The notes below the pieces were generated by a model. That model ran no database searches. It saw only the letters and a program-made list of their open reading frames with translations, and was not told the DNA's origin. Shown in pieces: positions 16,806 to 19,943 of a stretch of DNA of 19,943 bases. The position numbers were made by a program, and so were the translations under genes. Location of the stretch: positions 1-19,943 of the forward strand of contig CAJWDO010000007.1 in assembly GCA_913031555.1 (NCBI GenBank), read 5' to 3'. The stretch comes from an uncultured Alphaproteobacteria bacterium. GTDB lineage: Bacteria; Pseudomonadota; Alphaproteobacteria; Puniceispirillales; Puniceispirillaceae. The stretch's first letter is position 1; the number at the start of each line of letters is the position of its first letter.

Positions 16806-16890
16806 GGGTATTATCCCGGACAGGGTAGTGTGGTGATGATCGTATCCCAGTGAACACAGGCGGTTGAATCTCTCTTTGAAGGAGCGACAG

Positions 16891-17640
16891 ATGAAGGTGC
16901 TAGTCCCGGTCAAGCGGGTGATCGACTATCACGTCAAGGTGCGGGTGAAAGCCGACAACACCGGCGTTGAGTTGGCGAATGTTAAGATGGCGATGAATCC
17001 GTTTGACGAGATCGCCGTTGAAGAGGCGCTGCGGCTGAAGGAGGCTGGCGGGGCGGACGAGGTTGTCGCCGTGTCGATCGGCCCGAGCCAGAATCAGGAA
17101 ACCATCCGCACCGCGCTGGCCATGGGTGCCGATCGCGGCATCCATATCGAGTCGCCGCACGAGATTGAGCCGCTGGCCGTCGCCAAGCTGCTGAAGGAAG
17201 TCGTTGCCCGCGAGGAGCCGGGCCTTGTTTTCGTTGGCAAGCAGGCGATTGATGATGACTGCAACCAGACCGGCCAGATGCTGGCCGCGCTTCTGGGGTG
17301 GGCACAGGGCACTTTCGTCTCGGGGATCGAGATCAAGGGTGACAGCGCCGCCGTCATTCGCGAGGTTGATGGCGGTCTTGAACATCTCGAGATCAGGATG
17401 CCGGCCGTCGTGACCGTTGACCTGCGGCTCAACGAACCGCGCTATGCGTCGCTGCCAAACATCATGAAGGCGAAGAAAAAGCCGCTCGATTCGATCAGCG
17501 CTGCCGATCTCGGTGTCGATATCACGCCACGCCTGAACATTACCCGCGTCGAAGAGCCACCTGCCCGCGAGGCCGGAATCAAGGTATCCGATGTGGCAGA
17601 ACTGGTAGATAAACTCAAAAACGAAGCCAAGGTGATCTGA
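16891..17640 (+). CDS. etfB: electron transfer flavoprotein, beta subunit
   Basis: EtfB is the AMP-binding subunit of ETF, which takes electrons from acyl-CoA and other flavin dehydrogenases and passes them to ETF-ubiquinone oxidoreductase. The 249-residue protein begins MKVLVPVKRVIDYHVKV, contains NPFDEIAVEEALRLKE (36-51), the nucleotide-site stretch DDDCNQTGQMLAALLGW and MPAVVTVDLRLNEPRYASLPNIMKAKKKP, and ends with the recognition-loop region. The ATG at 16891 has AAGGAG seven bases upstream, so the TTG at 16864 is rejected. etfA begins two bases after the stop. Confidence 0.97.
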   Translation: MKVLVPVKRVIDYHVKVRVKADNTGVELANVKMAMNPFDEIAVEEALRLKEAGGADEVVAVSIGPSQNQETIRTALAMGADRGIHIESPHEIEPLAVAKLLKEVVAREEPGLVFVGKQAIDDDCNQTGQMLAALLGWAQGTFVSGIEIKGDSAAVIREVDGGLEHLEIRMPAVVTVDLRLNEPRYASLPNIMKAKKKPLDSISAADLGVDITPRLNITRVEEPPAREAGIKVSDVAELVDKLKNEAKVI

Positions 17641-17642
17641 TC

Positions 17643-18572
17643 ATGAGCATTCTCATCCTTGCAGACCATGATGACGGCCAACTGGCCCCGGCCACGCTGA
17701 ACACCGTCACCGCCGCCACCCAGATCGGGGACGATATCCATATCCTCGTTGCCGGAGATGCCAGCGGCGAGGTTGCCAAATCCGCCGCCGCCATTGCCGG
17801 CGTGTCAAAGGTACTTACCGCCGATGACACTACGCTTGCACATGGCATTGCGGAAAATGTGGCGCCGCTGATCCTGTCGATGGCGTCCGATTATTCGCAT
17901 CTGATGGCACCGGCGACGATAACCGGCAAGAACATCATGCCACGCGTTGCCGCCCTGCTCGACGTGATGCAGATCTCCGATATCATCAAGGTCGAAAGCC
18001 CGGAAAGTTTCCAGCGTCCGATCTATGCCGGCAATGCCATCGCCACCGTCACATCAAATGAGCCGGTGAAGGTGGTAACGGTTCGCAGCACGGCCTTCGA
18101 GCCCGCCGCCGAAGGTGGCAGCGCCGTCATCGAAGCCGCCGCCGCATCCGCCGATGCCGGCCTGTCAAGCTATGTCAAATCCGAGTTGTCCAGCTCCGAA
18201 CGTCCGGAACTAACCTCGGCGCCGATCGTGATTTCGGGTGGCCGCGGCATGCAGGACGGATCAAACTTCGCGATGCTGGAAAAGGTTGCCGACAAGCTTG
18301 GCGCCGCCGTTGGCGCGTCGCGCGCCGCTGTCGATGCCGGATTTGTCCCGAACGACTACCAGGTTGGTCAGACCGGTAAGGTTGTCGCGCCCGATCTGTA
18401 TGTGGCCGTCGGCATTTCGGGGGCGATCCAGCATCTTGCCGGCATGAAGGACAGCAAGGTGATTGTCGCCATCAACAAGGATGAAGAAGCGCCGATCTTC
18501 CAGGTCGCGGATTTCGGCCTTGTCGCGGATCTGTTTGATGCCGTACCGGAGCTGGAAACAAAGCTTGACTGA
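17643..18572 (+). CDS. etfA: electron transfer flavoprotein, alpha subunit
   Basis: EtfA carries the FAD of ETF. The 309-residue protein has an N-terminal nucleotide-hydrolase-like domain (1-185). The C-terminal FAD domain shows ISGGRGMQDGSNFAMLEKVADKLGAAVGASRAAVDAGF, QVGQTGKVVAPDLYVAVGISGAIQHLAGM and INKDEEAPIFQVADFGLVADLF, all highly conserved. The ATG lies two bases after the etfB stop, and the ribosome site AGGTGA is inside etfB, so translation is coupled. In many relatives a 3-hydroxybutyryl-CoA dehydrogenase gene follows; here a terminator-like hairpin and a convergent gene follow instead. Confidence 0.97.
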   Translation: MSILILADHDDGQLAPATLNTVTAATQIGDDIHILVAGDASGEVAKSAAAIAGVSKVLTADDTTLAHGIAENVAPLILSMASDYSHLMAPATITGKNIMPRVAALLDVMQISDIIKVESPESFQRPIYAGNAIATVTSNEPVKVVTVRSTAFEPAAEGGSAVIEAAAASADAGLSSYVKSELSSSERPELTSAPIVISGGRGMQDGSNFAMLEKVADKLGAAVGASRAAVDAGFVPNDYQVGQTGKVVAPDLYVAVGISGAIQHLAGMKDSKVIVAINKDEEAPIFQVADFGLVADLFDAVPELETKLD

Positions 18573-18593
18573 CCTCGCCAGGCATCAATGAGC

Positions 18594-18623
18594 GAGCAAG
18601 GGCGGCTGCGGCCGCCCTTGTTC
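18594..18623. terminator. bidirectional terminator-type hairpin between etfA and the TlpA-like gene
   Basis: CAAGGGCGGC (18597-18606) pairs perfectly with GCCGCCCTTG (18611-18620) around TGCG. GAG (18594-18596) and TTC (18621-18623) extend the stem to 13 pairs with one G-T. Neither side has a long T-run, but the position between two convergent stops supports a shared terminator. Confidence 0.55.
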
Positions 18624-18653
18624 ATGGAATAAACCGACATCACGTCACCGCGC

Positions 18654-19235
18654 TCATTCGGCCACAAGCTGACGGATCAGTGTCAGCATCGCATCATCAT
18701 CCCATTCAAAGGGACCCACAAACCGCCAGGCCGCGGTCTGTCCGGCGGGAAGAAGAATGGTTGTCGGCAGGCCGCGAACCTGCATTTCGCGCGACAGGCG
18801 TGCCTTCGGGTCGAACCCGAGACGTACCCCGGTCACGCCATGCCTGTCCAGAAAGGGCATGGCCTTTGCCGCACCACCCCGGTCAATCGAGACCAGCAGC
18901 ACCGTGACATCATCACCGGCAAGCGCGGCAGCGGCGCGTGACAACGCCGGCAGCTCGGCAATGCAGGGGGCGCACCAGGTGGCCCAGAAATTGATCAGTA
19001 CCGGCCGGGCGGCGAAGTCGGCGACCCTGATCTCGGCACCTGTCTCGTCACTGATCGGGCTGGCGCGATCCGGTGCCGCTTCGCGCGGCGGTGCCTCCCC
19101 CGTCCCGGCCGCGCCCGTCGGCGATGGCAGACCGGCCGCCAGCAGCGCGAACACCATCAGGATCGACAACAGCAAGGGTGGGAGCCGGACCGGTGATTTT
19201 GGCTGTAAAATCGGCGAAAGCCGTCTATAACTCAT
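18654..19235 (-). CDS. TlpA-like thioredoxin-fold disulfide reductase
   Basis: This is a secreted or membrane-anchored thiol-disulfide oxidoreductase. The 193-residue protein has an N-terminal hydrophobic segment (PPLLLSILMVFALLAAGL, 19-36) acting as signal or anchor, then an Ala/Pro-rich linker. The thioredoxin domain carries the active site WCAPC (Cys88, Cys91) in INFWATWCAPCIAELPAL and the cis-proline in RGLPTT (Pro157). TlpA proteins reduce CuA-site or apocytochrome c cysteines in the periplasm. The gene is divergent from argH with a 54-base spacer, a common alphaproteobacterial layout. GGAA eight bases before the ATG supports this start. Confidence 0.93.
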   Translation of the reverse strand: MSYRRLSPILQPKSPVRLPPLLLSILMVFALLAAGLPSPTGAAGTGEAPPREAAPDRASPISDETGAEIRVADFAARPVLINFWATWCAPCIAELPALSRAAAALAGDDVTVLLVSIDRGGAAKAMPFLDRHGVTGVRLGFDPKARLSREMQVRGLPTTILLPAGQTAAWRFVGPFEWDDDAMLTLIRQLVAE

Positions 19236-19289
19236 GGAATTTTCCGGATTAAAGGATGCCAGCGGGCTGGCGCGCGGACAGATCAGGCC

Positions 19290-19586
19290 ATGACCGACAA
19301 AGACATATCCAACAGGGACACTTCGCCGGACAATGGACCGTCGAAGTCTAGCATCTGGGGCGGCCGCTTCTCAAGCGGGCCGTCGCAGCTGATGCAGGAT
19401 ATCAATGCGTCGATCGATTATGACAGGCGGCTTTACCGTCAGGACATTGCCGGGTCGAAGGCGCATGCGACGATGCTGGCCGCCTGCAAGATCATCACCG
19501 ATGCCGACCGCGATGCCATCCACAATGGTCTCGAAAGTATCCTCGATGAAATCAGCCGTGGCGATTTCACCTTTTCCGCCGCCGCT
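19290..19586 (+). CDS. argH: argininosuccinate lyase, N-terminal fragment, disrupted
   Basis: ArgH splits argininosuccinate into arginine and fumarate. The first 98 codons are clearly ArgH: IWGGRFSSGPSQLMQDINASIDYDRRLYRQDIAGSKAHATMLAA, then the helix ending in SRGDFTFSAA. In the family the next residues are an EDIHMN(I/V)E block and the HTGRSRND-type motif. Here the reading instead becomes a Ser/Ala/Phe-rich run without any ArgH feature from about base 19,584. The frame happens to stay open to the window end. The start ATG at 19290 is reasonable, with only a weak ribosome site. The full enzyme is about 460 residues, so roughly four fifths is missing. Confidence 0.85.
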
Positions 19587-19943
19587 TGGGCTTCGGATTT
19601 GGCGGCATCGAACGCGGCTTGTTCCGCTTCGCAACCTAACGAAGACGACGGGATGGTGATTCCATCGCCGAGCTCTTCGAAGCACGATTTCATGGCGGAC
19701 ACAGACGCGGTGCACTCTTTCAATTTGTTTCCGTTCTTCTCCGCGTCGGCTTTCGCGTCTTCGACCGCTTTCGTGGTGCACTCCGGAACGTCGCTGGTGC
19801 ACTCGGAAAAGTTCTCAGAGAGCTCCGTGGCGCCTTCCTCGACTTCTTTTTGCATCAACGCGGCTTTCGCTTTGGCCAATTCGAAATCGGCTTCCATCTT
19901 CGTCTTCATCTTCTCGCCGCACGCGGCAAAGTCACCGGCGCAG
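19587..19943 (-). CDS. partial unrecognised helical, cysteine-containing protein on foreign sequence
   Basis: On the minus strand the reading is open from the window edge to the argH junction. It gives about 119 residues rich in Ala, Glu, Lys and Ser, with spaced cysteines (CAGDFAAC, SECTSDVPECTT, LKECTAS, MKSCFEEL, SLGCEAE) and strong helix or coiled-coil character. Codon choice (TTG, AAA, TCG, GAA common) differs from the GC-ending codons of the neighbours. An internal Met lies at base 19909, but the frame continues upstream without a stop, so the true start is outside. I do not recognise the family. The composition would fit a secreted eukaryote-like protein from another organism in a mixed sample, which is inference. 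Confidence 0.45.

Overview
The window looks like a chromosomal segment of a GC-rich alphaproteobacterium, possibly marine and from the Rhodospirillales or SAR116 area (the exact lineage is inference). The evidence is the argD-argF-hslO order, a long two-domain dCTP deaminase, a twin-helix small protein next to a PduO-type adenosyltransferase and etfBA, and tlpA divergent from argH. All of these are familiar alphaproteobacterial neighbourhoods. Nearly all the genes are core metabolism. I see no CRISPR array, transposase, integrase or prophage.

Layout. 1-53: 5' part of a tRNA-Gly(CCC) on the minus strand, cut by the window edge. 234-866 folE (+) with a terminator. 1028-2473 trkH (+). 2503-2566: four tandem 16-bp repeats between convergent genes. 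2557-6435 (minus): a run argD > argF > hslO > lipoprotein, with argD and argF overlapping by one base. 6656-8692 (minus): ABC-2 permease > dcd, closed by a terminator. 8855-9406 recX (+). 9576-11516 acs (+). 11575-13696 (minus): an outer-membrane beta-barrel protein resembling Slam proteins, followed by an orphan LuxR-type response regulator with a degenerate receiver domain. 13828-14445 (minus): SCO/SenC copper chaperone. 14598-15910 (+): yggT and folD. 15973-18572 (+): twin-helix small membrane protein, cob(I)alamin adenosyltransferase, etfB, etfA. 18654-19235 (minus): TlpA-like thioredoxin. 19290 onward (+): start of argH. No stretch longer than about 300 bases lacks a gene.

How the genes fit together. 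argD, argF and argH are three steps of arginine synthesis, split over two loci. folE and folD belong to folate and one-carbon metabolism. Acs and EtfAB feed acetyl-CoA and electrons from acyl-CoA or amine oxidation into central and respiratory metabolism. SCO and TlpA-like proteins act in envelope thiol or copper chemistry, typically for cytochrome oxidase and cytochrome c maturation. TrkH imports potassium.

The least ordinary parts are three. First, argH breaks off after about 98 codons near base 19,584. The remaining 360 bases read as a coherent, cysteine-containing helical protein on the opposite strand with different codon use. This is best explained as a chimeric assembly join, less likely a real insertion. 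Second, the response regulator lacks key receiver residues and has an inverted repeat upstream that could be its operator. Third, the Slam-like barrel has no client lipoprotein beside it. I did not find a convincing new multi-gene system.
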